Notes under the pieces: generated by a model | The model's input: the letters and a program-made list of their open reading frames with translations, nothing else | The model's database searches: none | Told to the model about the DNA's origin: nothing | Translations under genes and position numbers: made by a program | Source of the DNA: Parabacteroides sp. | GTDB lineage: Bacteria > Bacteroidota > Bacteroidia > Bacteroidales > Tannerellaceae | Reading direction: 5' to 3' | DNA: 10,099 bases | Assembly (NCBI GenBank): GCA_020026285.1 | Contig: JAHHQS010000137.1 | Location: 1-10,099 of the forward strand | Part shown: positions 1 to 7,854 of the stretch, in pieces | How positions within the stretch are numbered: the stretch's first letter is position 1 | Layout: every line of letters begins with the position of its first letter

Positions 1-129
1 AAGGATCTGCAAACCATGTCTATTTGTTTTTGCGCAACTTATTGTACCTTATCCAACTCTCCCAAGCAATTTGAGAGTATTCTCGCCAATTTCTACAGGC
101 AGTATCCAATAGAAAGCAAGAAATCGTGA
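1..129 (+). CDS. Possible 3' tail of a convergent gene (partial, unknown)
   Basis: Frame 1 of the plus strand is open from the window edge to a TGA at 127-129, giving 42 residues ending in YPIESKKS. The stop lies inside the left arm of the hairpin at 118-154, as expected if that hairpin also ends a convergent transcript. I do not recognise the peptide. It has several cysteines (ICFCATYC) and no clear domain. An open stretch of 126 bases is easily due to chance, so this is only a possibility. The other two plus frames hit stops earlier. If it is not coding, the first 117 bases hold nothing I can identify. Confidence 0.3.
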   Translation, partial: KDLQTMSICFCATYCTLSNSPKQFESILANFYRQYPIESKKS

Positions 130-154
130 GCACCTGACATGCTCACGATTTCTT
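118..154 (-). terminator. Hairpin terminator after dndE, possibly bidirectional
   Basis: Bases 118-132 and 140-154 form a perfect 15-bp inverted repeat (AAGAAATCGTGAGCA and its complement) around a 7-base loop. It starts 16 bases beyond the dndE stop. In the minus direction the stem ends in TTTCTT followed by GCTTTCT, a modest U-tract. In the plus direction the stem also ends in TTTCTT. It is well placed to end the dndBCDE transcript and possibly a convergent gene from the left. Confidence 0.8.
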
Positions 155-170
155 TATAAAAACTGTGAAA

Positions 171-545
171 TTAAATACTCTTTTCTAATTCTGTAAGATG
201 AATCAGAAAATTTGATCCATATTTTTGTTCCTGCTCGAGAAGCTCTGCGCCACGATCAATATGCGCTTTTACATATGTGGGAAAGAAATCCTCATCAGAA
301 AGGTGTTTATTTTCGGTAAGCTCAATCAGGCATTTATACAATGAATCAGCATCGCTTGTAATTGTTTGACGATTAAGCTCACGTCCTAAAGTATTTGTAT
401 TAAAATCTACTTCTGTTAATACGCCATTACGAATTGAAAGAGCCATTGCCAGTTTGACCAAGGTATACCAGGGCATATTCTCGCTTGCTTCAATTCGATT
501 AAATATTTCTTCTGCATTTTTTGAAGTTCTTAATTTGAATGCCAT
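171..545 (-). CDS. dndE: DndE, DNA sulfur modification protein
   Basis: This 124-residue protein is the last gene of the modification operon. DndE is a small tetrameric protein reported to bind nicked double-stranded DNA, and it is needed with DndC and DndD for backbone sulfur insertion. The sequence shows the family pattern: a basic N-terminus (KLRTSKNAEEIF, residues 4-15), a helix reading PWYTLVKLAMALSIRNG (25-41) and the C-terminal segment FFPTYVKAHIDRGAELLEQ (87-105). I chose the ATG at 543-545 because GAGGT lies 5 bases upstream. It follows the dndD stop by one base. The longer reading from base 593 would add 16 residues overlapping dndD with no family match. The product call is firm because of both motif and position. 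The window shows nothing unusual in it. Confidence 0.9.
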   Translation of the reverse strand: MAFKLRTSKNAEEIFNRIEASENMPWYTLVKLAMALSIRNGVLTEVDFNTNTLGRELNRQTITSDADSLYKCLIELTENKHLSDEDFFPTYVKAHIDRGAELLEQEQKYGSNFLIHLTELEKSI

Positions 546-546
546 A

Positions 547-2685
547 TTATACCTCGAAATATTGATCCTGATAAGCGTATGTACGCTTGTCATCCCCGTA
601 CTCTAGCATATATACGTGCGAAACCTGTTCTCCCATAATATCTAGATGACGTTCGTTTATCTCTTCGTTTGTAGAAAGAATGAAAAGCTGCCCAGACAAA
701 TCCAAGAAAAAGTGTTTGGTGATATTCGCACGATGTTCCGTATCAATACGTGCAAAAGGTGTGTCTATAATAAACGGCAAATCATTTTTGCTTTGCTGCA
801 TTAAAGACCAATACAAAGACATAACAAATATCTGCTTTTCTCCACTAGACATACGGTCTTTATCCAGTTCTATAGGAAGATCGATCGTATGTTCCGGTAA
901 ATCATTCAAATACTGTATTATAAACGAATTAGTAACCTCAGAATTATCACCCAGCAAACAATTATAAGCTGAGTTGCCAAGGCTCTTACGAAGCGATTGT
1001 TGTCCTCCATTTCTGACGCTGGAAATTAAATCAGAAATTTGAAGGGTTTGGTTTCTCAAAATATGAACATTAAAATCCGAATCAATAATAATATCGTCGA
1101 AGAACTTACTTTTCCGCATTAACTGGTTCAGTTTATATTTGAGATCGATTTCAACTTGCTTTGTTAACATGGTATAAATATTACTTTGAAGATCTTCCAA
1201 TAGAAGTAATACACGACCTGAAAGTGCAGATACGGATGCTTTTTTTAGTTGCTGTTCGAGTTGCTTTCTGGTCGCAGCTAAGTGCTGAGTCTGGCTGTCC
1301 AATATAGCTTTAGATGATTCTAGTTCAGCCTCATTTTGACCCATTTGGGCTTGCAAAATTTGAATATTACTCTCAAGTTTGGCTATCTCGTTTGTATAAT
1401 CTTCAATATGTTCAATATCACTAGATTGAATCTTTGCACGGATTTCCTTGGATCGTTTTAGTGATGCATCGATTCGTTTTTGATATCTTGACAATGTATG
1501 AGTGTCAAAGTCCTTAACACGATTCAATACAGCATGAATTTGCATTTTTTCGTCATCAGACAAACAGAAAAGAGCTTTAAATGAATCCCAATTTCCTGAC
1601 AATAATGAATTTGAAATTTGCTCAAGGGCGGCTTTAATTGCTGAATTCGACTGTACACCGGCATCATGCATTATTTGCTCAAAAGATGAGAAGAAATCTG
1701 ATGTGTTCAGCTTGGCCTGAACTAACTTATATGTCATATATTCTTCTTCGTCTTTAATCTGAGGGAGTACCTTAGATACAGTATTTTTTAATATCAAGAA
1801 CGGCAAAATATCGGTTGCAATACTTTTGCGTTGCCAGTTTATACGCTCTCTTTTTTCTTCCTCGGTTTTTAATTCTCCCTGTAAATCATTCCATTGAGAT
1901 AATGTAAGACCGCCGTGTGCAGCGTATTGACTTCTTAGCTGCTCCAACTCATTTTCTGCTTTAATTTTTTTGGTTAATAGCTCATTATGAAATGCTTGCA
2001 AGGCTTCTACATTTTCTTGTGCCTGCGCAACCTGTTTCTGCATTTCAAGATATGCTCCAGTCTGGTCTTCATCGGATTTCTTGTTTAAGTTAAGTACTCT
2101 ACGGACGTTGTCATGGAGAATATCAAATGTATCATTGCCGCTCAAAATCATCAGAGCTTCACGAATATTAATTTGATTATTACTTAAAAAATAATCTGCA
2201 ATTTTCTCACCATCGAAAAAATACAATTTTAACATATCTGGCGGAATAAGGTGAATAAGGTAATTTTGAAATGTAGCAATTTCTTCAGTATCCATTTCGA
2301 TATCATTTTGTGATACCCTTATACTTTCTTCAACGTTGCCGTTTTCCCAAGACCAAAGCCTAGTAATTTCATAATTTAAACATTCACGAGATTCTGCATG
2401 CTGAAATGAAATTTTAATATAAGCACTTTCGGAGGAATTTAACCTGGCTCGGTTATTTATTAAATTGTAAATTTCTTTAAGATAGAATCTACCAGCAGAT
2501 TTATATCCGAAGGCATAATTACCGTATAGGCAGAGCTGAATTGCGGTAAATAATGTAGTCTTACCGGCGCCATTTTTTCCACCAATAATAACAATACGCT
2601 TTTCAGGATCATTCGAGGTCAGATCAAAAGTGCAACGCCCTTCGTACGAGCCGAAATTATATAGTTCTATTTTTTTAATTTTCAT
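547..2685 (-). CDS. dndD: DndD, SMC/Rad50-like ATPase of DNA sulfur modification
   Basis: This 712-residue ATPase has ABC-type head halves at both ends of a long coiled coil. The Walker A motif GGKNGAGKTT is at residues 35-44. YFFDGE (155-160) is a hallmark shared by DndD and its relatives. The middle, roughly 200-510, is rich in charged heptad-like sequence with breaks. The signature SSGEKQ is near 613, the Walker B and D-loop region IIDTPFARID near 639-648, and a switch-like LSTNEE near 670. No CxxC zinc hook is visible. In known systems DndD hydrolyses ATP and is thought to open or nick DNA during sulfur transfer. I chose the ATG at 2683-2685 because AGGAAGG lies upstream and MKIKKIELYNFG is the typical family start. 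It overlaps the dndC end by 11 bases, suggesting coupled translation. An ATG 45 bases further upstream has no comparable ribosome site. Confidence 0.95.
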   Translation of the reverse strand: MKIKKIELYNFGSYEGRCTFDLTSNDPEKRIVIIGGKNGAGKTTLFTAIQLCLYGNYAFGYKSAGRFYLKEIYNLINNRARLNSSESAYIKISFQHAESRECLNYEITRLWSWENGNVEESIRVSQNDIEMDTEEIATFQNYLIHLIPPDMLKLYFFDGEKIADYFLSNNQINIREALMILSGNDTFDILHDNVRRVLNLNKKSDEDQTGAYLEMQKQVAQAQENVEALQAFHNELLTKKIKAENELEQLRSQYAAHGGLTLSQWNDLQGELKTEEEKRERINWQRKSIATDILPFLILKNTVSKVLPQIKDEEEYMTYKLVQAKLNTSDFFSSFEQIMHDAGVQSNSAIKAALEQISNSLLSGNWDSFKALFCLSDDEKMQIHAVLNRVKDFDTHTLSRYQKRIDASLKRSKEIRAKIQSSDIEHIEDYTNEIAKLESNIQILQAQMGQNEAELESSKAILDSQTQHLAATRKQLEQQLKKASVSALSGRVLLLLEDLQSNIYTMLTKQVEIDLKYKLNQLMRKSKFFDDIIIDSDFNVHILRNQTLQISDLISSVRNGGQQSLRKSLGNSAYNCLLGDNSEVTNSFIIQYLNDLPEHTIDLPIELDKDRMSSGEKQIFVMSLYWSLMQQSKNDLPFIIDTPFARIDTEHRANITKHFFLDLSGQLFILSTNEEINERHLDIMGEQVSHVYMLEYGDDKRTYAYQDQYFEV

Positions 2686-4039
2686 GTTGCAATCCTTCCT
2701 GAATATTATCAAAATGAAGCCAACCTTCATTCAGTATCCTGTCAACATCTTTAGCTGTAAAGGCCGTTCTTGTAAAGAATTTAGAATTATCTACGGCAAT
2801 CATCAATTTAGAAATCAGGTCAAACGGGACCTCGTATTTTTCGCACAATTCTGTAATCAAAGTTAGTTCCGTCTCGGAATATTTGGCTTTTTTAAACTGA
2901 TCCCAAGGAAGACGTTTTCCCTTAACTTCATAATAAATATCAACTAAGGCACGCCGAGTAAGGTCACCTTCGTCTTCCCACAATTTGTCTATCATTTTAA
3001 GCTCGTCCAAGGTAATAAGTTCAAAGCCGGTTTCCTCTTCAAGTGCTAATAGACGACGGAGGATTTCCTTCCGTGATTCCATTGTAAAGGGGCCTCGGCC
3101 GAACTCACCGTTTGCCATTTTGTAAACAGAACCATTACGGCGACGATAATCTCGTGCCTCAGGGGTTCGACGTAATTCAACCAGCCAATTTCGAAAATCT
3201 CGTAAAGGGATGAGTTCTGTAGATCCGTGGTCTATAAAATTCTTCAAAGATTTATCTTCAGTTACCATCGTACAGATCCAGCAGCCGAAACGAGAATTAC
3301 CAGTAACTGCCATATTATCTCTGTTTACCTGACCTACAACACTATCTTCTTCACCTAGATTTTCTCCTTGGTAAAGACTGTACAAATAGTTATTATCTGT
3401 ATTCCATGCACTAATGCCGTTGTCTTTTAGAAGGTATTTCCAAACTACATCATTGGGGATTTTTGATAAAGGACTGTACACATAGGCCTTAGGAATGTCT
3501 TTGTGCGGCGTAAGAATTTTTCCTTCAATTTCATGAGATGTAATGCTTCGAGATCTTGCGGCACTTTCGGCTTTCCGTACACCTAATAATATTACAACTT
3601 CGCCATCTTTTTTTATGGTATTATAAGTAAAAGTATTAGACGGTGCAATTTTAAGCCGTTCAGTACACCATCTAAAACCAGGAGGTTCTGGAGTTGGGTA
3701 ACCCAATCCGATAACTAAACTCCAAAAGGACTGACGCACTTCAGGATAAATTATATGAGATTCAATATTTAGTGCCATTTTTTTGCTGGCGTTATTAATA
3801 GCTGCACTCATTCGGTGCATATATCGTTTTACTATGGGATTTTCTACCATTGTATCCGAAGTTACGATATACACTTTCTTTTTCCGCTGAGAAGGAGCAA
3901 GATCTGTCAACATTTCGAAAACGAGTTGGCATAATAATGTCGAGTCCTTTCCTCCACTATAACCAATCATCCAAGGACGCTGATCATGGAGATAGACCCT
4001 TCGCATCTCTTCTTTTATATAAGTAAACTCTTCAAACAT
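2675..4039 (-). CDS. dndC: DndC, PAPS-reductase-like sulfurtransferase
   Basis: This 454-residue protein belongs to the ATP-pyrophosphatase/PAPS reductase superfamily. The PP-loop SGGKDST is at residues 28-34. Cysteines C37, C125 (FRWCTERLK), C253 and C256 (FGCWICT) match the four expected to hold the DndC iron-sulfur cluster. In known systems DndC activates the DNA backbone with ATP and passes on sulfur received from a cysteine desulfurase (DndA or IscS). No desulfurase is encoded in this window. The C-terminal third (about 290-454) is helical and charged, as in full-length DndC, so the gene appears intact. It starts 11 bases after dndB and overlaps dndD by 11 bases. The ribosome site (TAGGTTG, before ATATATT and the ATG) is weak, consistent with coupling to dndB translation. 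Confidence 0.95.
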   Translation of the reverse strand: MFEEFTYIKEEMRRVYLHDQRPWMIGYSGGKDSTLLCQLVFEMLTDLAPSQRKKKVYIVTSDTMVENPIVKRYMHRMSAAINNASKKMALNIESHIIYPEVRQSFWSLVIGLGYPTPEPPGFRWCTERLKIAPSNTFTYNTIKKDGEVVILLGVRKAESAARSRSITSHEIEGKILTPHKDIPKAYVYSPLSKIPNDVVWKYLLKDNGISAWNTDNNYLYSLYQGENLGEEDSVVGQVNRDNMAVTGNSRFGCWICTMVTEDKSLKNFIDHGSTELIPLRDFRNWLVELRRTPEARDYRRRNGSVYKMANGEFGRGPFTMESRKEILRRLLALEEETGFELITLDELKMIDKLWEDEGDLTRRALVDIYYEVKGKRLPWDQFKKAKYSETELTLITELCEKYEVPFDLISKLMIAVDNSKFFTRTAFTAKDVDRILNEGWLHFDNIQEGLQHEN

Positions 4040-4050
4040 AATATATCAAC

Positions 4051-5115
4051 CTACATTTCTAGAAATATATTTTCTCTTTTTTCTTCATCTGCATCCAAAG
4101 GAATACGTAATGCCTGTTTAATTACATTACACGTTAATATAATAGCAGATTCATTGTTTATCATTCTCCCGTTAGCTCGAATTACACGCATCTGCCAAAT
4201 TGCAGCATTTCTACTCCAATCAACATTTTCTAATTGGCACAGAAGTTTTTCAAATGGGACCGTTGGATGCTCAATAAAATAATTTCCCAACCGCCCAAAT
4301 ACTTGAATAATAACAGATTGCGTTACGATATACTTCTCACGTAGGTCTATTTTTGAAATTTCGTGACGATCTAGCTCTTTCCAAAGAAGAATGTGATTAG
4401 CAACAGATGTCCAATATCGAGTAAGAAACTTTTCTGCTTCGGAATAAGTCATTGTCTGACGTACGATACGCTTATTCGCATTATAAAAAGTATTTAGTGT
4501 AAAAAGGCTAGATGAATATTTTCCTAAAATATCTTTCTCTTTATCTGTGTATTTGTTTAAGAAAGGTATCTTAGATATTACTTTTCTAGTTACAACAGCT
4601 AATGAATCACGTGAGTCATAAAGTTCAGCAATCGAATTAGAAGTTTTAATGGCGTGTTTATTAAGATCTGTAAACATTTGCTGACTTCGCTCTAATCCAT
4701 TATCTTCAAAAAATACTATGGATATTGTTTCGTCTTTTAAAGATTCATCTTCATTGATTGCTTCTAATATAGCAGCTTTGCGATGCTGCCCATCGTTAAT
4801 CAAGAATCTAGCATCTAATGATATTTCAAGAATACCTAAGTTTGAATTTTTTTCAGTGGGTGTAAATATATATTCGCCATCAATTGAGGCAGACAATGCC
4901 GAAAAAACATAACTATCTCTATTGTCTAGAATATATTGGCGAATTACAGGAATGCGGGATTCGTTAATTTTACGCTGCGCACGATACTCAGGGGGAACAT
5001 ACTCATTTTCAACTGGAAAAAGGCGAGATAACATTTTGAGAGGTACCATGGCGATATAGTATTCTTTATTTGCTTGCTTACCACGTACAACTGGAAATTT
5101 ATAAGAAAAATCCAT
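4051..5115 (-). CDS. dndB: DndB, DGQHR-domain regulator of DNA sulfur modification
   Basis: This 354-residue protein is the first gene of the modification operon. DGQHR sits at residues 108-112 (in FLINDGQHRKAAI), and the second family block QQMFTDLNKHAIKTSNS spans about 145-161. Both are hallmarks of the DGQHR/DndB family, which has a ParB-like fold. DndB is dispensable for sulfur insertion. In studied bacteria it limits modification and acts as a transcriptional repressor of the dnd genes. The start is well supported: AGGAG (5122-5126) is 6 bases upstream of the ATG, and MDFSYKFPVVRG is a plausible DndB start. A promoter with a perfect inverted repeat lies immediately upstream, so self-regulation is a natural inference. 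The C-terminal half (160-354) is helical with no motif I can name. Confidence 0.93.
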   Translation of the reverse strand: MDFSYKFPVVRGKQANKEYYIAMVPLKMLSRLFPVENEYVPPEYRAQRKINESRIPVIRQYILDNRDSYVFSALSASIDGEYIFTPTEKNSNLGILEISLDARFLINDGQHRKAAILEAINEDESLKDETISIVFFEDNGLERSQQMFTDLNKHAIKTSNSIAELYDSRDSLAVVTRKVISKIPFLNKYTDKEKDILGKYSSSLFTLNTFYNANKRIVRQTMTYSEAEKFLTRYWTSVANHILLWKELDRHEISKIDLREKYIVTQSVIIQVFGRLGNYFIEHPTVPFEKLLCQLENVDWSRNAAIWQMRVIRANGRMINNESAIILTCNVIKQALRIPLDADEEKRENIFLEM

Positions 5116-5131
5116 AATATACTCCTATTTT

Positions 5132-5182
5132 TAAGGCGGATGCTATACTTAAGTAATATACTCAAGTATAGCATCCGCCTTA
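5132..5182. repeat. Perfect 19-bp inverted repeat, probable operator
   Basis: The arms taaggcggatgctatactt (5132-5150) and its exact complement (5164-5182) flank a 13-base spacer. The repeat fills most of the gap before dndB. One arm covers the promoter spacer and -10 box, and the other lies downstream of the expected start of transcription. That is the layout of a repressor site. It lacks a U-tract on either strand, so an intrinsic terminator is unlikely. RNA reading through from the upstream cluster would form a 19-bp hairpin 5 bases before the dndB ribosome site. Confidence 0.85.
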
Positions 5183-5193
5183 GATATAGTCAA
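5165..5193 (-). promoter_or_regulatory. Sigma-70-type promoter for dndBCDE
   Basis: On the minus strand a -35 box TTGACT (5188-5193) is followed by 17 bases and a -10 box TATACT (5165-5170). Each differs from consensus at one position. Transcription should start near 5157-5159, inside the spacer of the inverted repeat, leaving a leader of about 43 bases before dndB. The -35 box begins 7 bases after the stop codon of the upstream gene. Confidence 0.8.
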
Positions 5194-5200
5194 TATTGGA

Positions 5201-5719
5201 TTACTCTAAACTGTCAATTTCTGCACTATCTTCAAGATTGTTTGCCCCATCTTCATAGGTTGAATTCAGGAATGTCATTAAGGCCTCCATCGTTTCAATA
5301 TCATCGGAATCTGAAATCAATTCATGGATCTTCGTTACACCAAAATTAGCATACTTTGTTAGAAAAGGAATCGGTTTAAAATCTCCTTTTTTGGTTTTAT
5401 CAAATGCAAGCTGTAGACGATCATCTTCATCCATGTCTATATGTTTGGTTGTAACCAAAGCAGTTTGAAGCATGAATTCAAGCAAGGATATATTTTGAGG
5501 ATGACCAAGCATGTTACGTGGAATATACCTGGGTTCTGTATTATACCCTTCAGGAACCATAGCTTCCGATTCAATTTGCTGATCATACATCATTCCAATT
5601 GATACACATAAAGCATAAATATCCCAGTTACTTTCAAAGAATGTACCTTTTAGATTGTCAATAGTATCAGCCCAAATTGGACCTAATAAATGTATATCAG
5701 CTGTTAAATTCAGTTCCAT
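5201..5719 (-). CDS. Uncharacterised acidic protein, possibly DndE-like
   Basis: This 172-residue protein is the last gene of the upstream cluster. The start is well supported by GGAGGTG 10 bases before the ATG, and the gene overlaps the ATPase gene by 23 bases. I see no enzymatic motif, signal peptide or membrane segment. Visible blocks are FFESNWDIYALCVSIGMMYDQQ (27-48, a likely helix), LLEFMLQTALVTT (79-91), PFLTKYANFGVTKIHELI (118-135) and an acidic tail (LEDSAEIDSLE). By eye the order of these blocks resembles DndE: the first recalls PWYTLVKLAMALSIRNG, and the third recalls TYVKAHIDRGAELL. This suggests a DndE-like partner for the neighbouring DndD-like ATPase, but the match is weak and not established. 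The bottom of the gene is 7 bases from the dndB promoter. Confidence 0.85.
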   Translation of the reverse strand: MELNLTADIHLLGPIWADTIDNLKGTFFESNWDIYALCVSIGMMYDQQIESEAMVPEGYNTEPRYIPRNMLGHPQNISLLEFMLQTALVTTKHIDMDEDDRLQLAFDKTKKGDFKPIPFLTKYANFGVTKIHELISDSDDIETMEALMTFLNSTYEDGANNLEDSAEIDSLE

Positions 5720-7700
5720 TTATTCTGAACACCTCCGGATCATATCTCTTCTCTATATAAGAGACATTTCTTTCGTCGTTACTATATATTGTCCAAACAT
5801 GGTCAGTGATGTCTGAGCTAAAACACCCATTTATATCATCTTTAGAAAAGAGAATTACTTGAGGCGCATAAGAAGGAATCACATTAATAACATTTTGACG
5901 TTGTAAAACATCTAGTTTAGAAAAAGGACCATCTAAAATCAGAGGGTACTCTTTGTCACTCAGTTCAGGTACCTCCGATAGAAGTTTAAAAATACCTCCA
6001 ATGTAAGCAAAAGAAACAACTGCGAACTGCCCTTCGGATTTTGCTTCATCACCGTAGCTGTCCATGACACTGAGCTCAAATTTAGGAGTCATACTAACTT
6101 GGCGAGTGCTGGTCAACATTTGATTAAGCAACTGTTGTATAGACTGCCCCAGTTCCGCACTGTATTTTTTAGCGGAACTATTTAACGTTGCCTCAAAATA
6201 TGTACGGACAGCTTCCATCAGATCAATTTGTTTTTCAACTTCCTTATTTGCTTCATTAGATTTTAAAAGTTCATCTAATTTCCGCATGCGCTGCTTTAGA
6301 AGCTGCTTCTGCACACCAAGAGCTTGGTTATCTGTATTTACCTTCTTTTGCCAGTAAGCAAGAGAATCCTCATCTTGATTTCGCTGAGCAATATAAGAAT
6401 CCACATTGGCGGTTTGCTTTTGTTCTTGCTCAATGTCTCGAATTCTCTGATGAAGCGACGAAATTTGACTTTTTACTTTAAAGATATATTCAATGTGTTT
6501 TACAAGTAATTCTTGATCATATGTAGCACTCCAACGTAAAGCGGATTGCTTAAATTGATCATATATGTATTTATAGGATAGAGGAGGAAACATTTTTAAA
6601 TAATCGTTTAATTTTGCACGTTCTTTTTCCCCGATCGGATTCCCACAGATACATGTATCTTCCTTCAAAAGTGTCTCAATCAGTTCTTTTTTTAAGCCAG
6701 GGAGTAGTTTTTCTTCTTCAACTTTTAAGCCTATGCGAAGCCGAGCCTCTTCAACAACACGTGATAAAAACAAATTGGGATATTGTGCCATTATACTGTT
6801 TCCAAAGTTTTTCTTTTCTCTTTCAACTGCCTCTTCAAGAGTTTTAATTTCCTTTTTAAGATCTTTTCTACGTGCCTCGAGGACAGCTTGTGATTGTGTA
6901 CTACCAATTATTTCGGACAGATCTTGAATTTCCTTTTTATATCGTGCAATTTCTGCTTCGGCATTTTTTATATCTTCGGTCAACTTTTCAACTTTGTTTT
7001 GTGTTTGATGAAGGTCACCTCGTGCAATAATTACAGAAGAATTGCTACATGATTCAGATTTACTCCAATAAAGTTTTCCCAACACTGTAGAGGTACCGCT
7101 GCTCTGTGTTCCAATATGAACAAGCGCTTGTTCATAAATATCCAAGTCAAAAATTGAATAGAGCGCCTTCCGAAGCGATTTTGCAGAATCTTTACCTTTC
7201 TGATTAAGGTCTGCAATCATGCTCTCTCCATCAAAAAAGAAATATTGAGACAGGCCACTTGGAAGGATCTGTTCGATTACTGTACTTGGCTCATCTGTAA
7301 CCTTTTTCCAGTCGTCATCAATTAGTTTTAAAAGGTGGCATGTTTCGGAAATCTTTTTAGATTCCAATGTCCCTTTACGATATCGCCATTCACGATGAAT
7401 ACTATACTTCTCGATTACACCATCTCTATTAGGGTGTTCAAAATCTATTGTGCCAGTAACGCAGAAAATTTCATTATAGTCAGCTTCCTTTTCAAGCTCT
7501 AAGTTATACATTTTCTGACTTGCTGTTTTGTTAAAGTGGACCTCTCCATAAAAAATCCACTGAAATAACTGATGTAAAGTTGTCTTGCCTACACCGTTCG
7601 GGCCATATATCACAGAAATACTTCCATCTGTCGGAAACTCCAAATAGCAATGTTCCTTAAAATTTCGGAAGTTCTCAAATTCAAGTTTACTGATCTTCAT
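5697..7700 (-). CDS. SMC/Rad50/DndD-like ATPase, probable restriction component
   Basis: This 667-residue ATPase is built like DndD but is clearly a different gene. Walker A GPNGVGKTT is at residues 33-41, YFFFDGES at 153-160, and coiled coil at about 230-300 and 410-500. An ABC signature-like SEGQ is at 555-558, and Walker B with D-loop LILDGPFSKLD at 587-597. A CICG motif (350-353) sits mid-coil, where Rad50 has its hook, but with CxC spacing. The residue after the Walker B aspartate is Gly rather than the usual catalytic Glu. DndD has Thr there, so this may be normal for the group. The ATG at 7698-7700 has AAGGGAG 12 bases upstream and overlaps the 55-residue gene by 14 bases. It is likely a DNA-sensing or loading motor for the nuclease encoded upstream; the role is inferred from context. 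Confidence 0.88.
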   Translation of the reverse strand: MKISKLEFENFRNFKEHCYLEFPTDGSISVIYGPNGVGKTTLHQLFQWIFYGEVHFNKTASQKMYNLELEKEADYNEIFCVTGTIDFEHPNRDGVIEKYSIHREWRYRKGTLESKKISETCHLLKLIDDDWKKVTDEPSTVIEQILPSGLSQYFFFDGESMIADLNQKGKDSAKSLRKALYSIFDLDIYEQALVHIGTQSSGTSTVLGKLYWSKSESCSNSSVIIARGDLHQTQNKVEKLTEDIKNAEAEIARYKKEIQDLSEIIGSTQSQAVLEARRKDLKKEIKTLEEAVEREKKNFGNSIMAQYPNLFLSRVVEEARLRIGLKVEEEKLLPGLKKELIETLLKEDTCICGNPIGEKERAKLNDYLKMFPPLSYKYIYDQFKQSALRWSATYDQELLVKHIEYIFKVKSQISSLHQRIRDIEQEQKQTANVDSYIAQRNQDEDSLAYWQKKVNTDNQALGVQKQLLKQRMRKLDELLKSNEANKEVEKQIDLMEAVRTYFEATLNSSAKKYSAELGQSIQQLLNQMLTSTRQVSMTPKFELSVMDSYGDEAKSEGQFAVVSFAYIGGIFKLLSEVPELSDKEYPLILDGPFSKLDVLQRQNVINVIPSYAPQVILFSKDDINGCFSSDITDHVWTIYSNDERNVSYIEKRYDPEVFRINGTEFNS

Positions 7701-7854
7701 TATCTAATTGAACTCCCTTCAAGATTTTTAAAATTCCTTCTACAACTTCTTTTTTACGTTTGGTAGCATCTACTGCTAAATTGGATGCTACCCGCTCACG
7801 TTCAATTTCCTCTATTTTCTCAACCATATAAGAAATTGCTTCCTGTTTAGTCAT
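7687..7854 (-). CDS. 55-residue helical protein between helicase and ATPase
   Basis: A small gene runs from the ATG at 7852-7854 to a TAA at 7687-7689. It encodes MTKQEAISYMVEKIEEIERE, continues through VASNLAVDATKRKKE and ends LKGVQLDNEDQ. It is well supported as real. AGAGGG lies 6 bases before the ATG. Its start overlaps the helicase stop by 8 bases, its end overlaps the ATPase start by 14 bases, and it fills the only gap in the cluster. The sequence is charged (many Lys and Glu) with hydrophobic residues spaced as in one or two amphipathic helices, so it could bind a coiled coil or act as an adaptor. I recognise no family and cannot assign a function. Confidence 0.75.
   Translation of the reverse strand: MTKQEAISYMVEKIEEIERERVASNLAVDATKRKKEVVEGILKILKGVQLDNEDQ
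7762..7792. repeat. 9-bp inverted repeat inside the 55-residue gene
   Basis: GGTAGCATC (7762-7770) and GATGCTACC (7784-7792) are perfect complements around a 13-base spacer. The spacer has the same length as that of the larger repeat at 5132-5182. Both share the core GATGCTA/TAGCATC, but in the opposite order. The repeat is within coding sequence, so it may be chance, an operator or an RNA hairpin that tunes translation of the ATPase gene downstream. Confidence 0.5.

Noticed and set aside
546..593. Upstream ATG for dndE at 591-593
   Set aside because: It adds 16 residues inside dndD with no family match. The ATG at 543-545 has a proper GAGGT site and the typical DndE start.
2686..2730. Upstream ATG for dndD at 2728-2730
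   Set aside because: The extra residues do not resemble the family, whereas MKIKKIELYNFG follows a good ribosome site and matches the usual ATPase N-terminus.
4944..5174. Minus-strand frame of 76 codons across the dndB start and operator
   Set aside because: It overlaps the operator and the dndB N-terminus in another frame, and its low-complexity Leu/Ile/Ser sequence is typical of a shadow frame.
5132..5182. Hairpin read as an intrinsic terminator between the two clusters
   Set aside because: Neither strand has a T-tract after the stem; the minus strand continues AAAAATAGG into the dndB ribosome site. The overlap with a near-consensus promoter fits an operator better.
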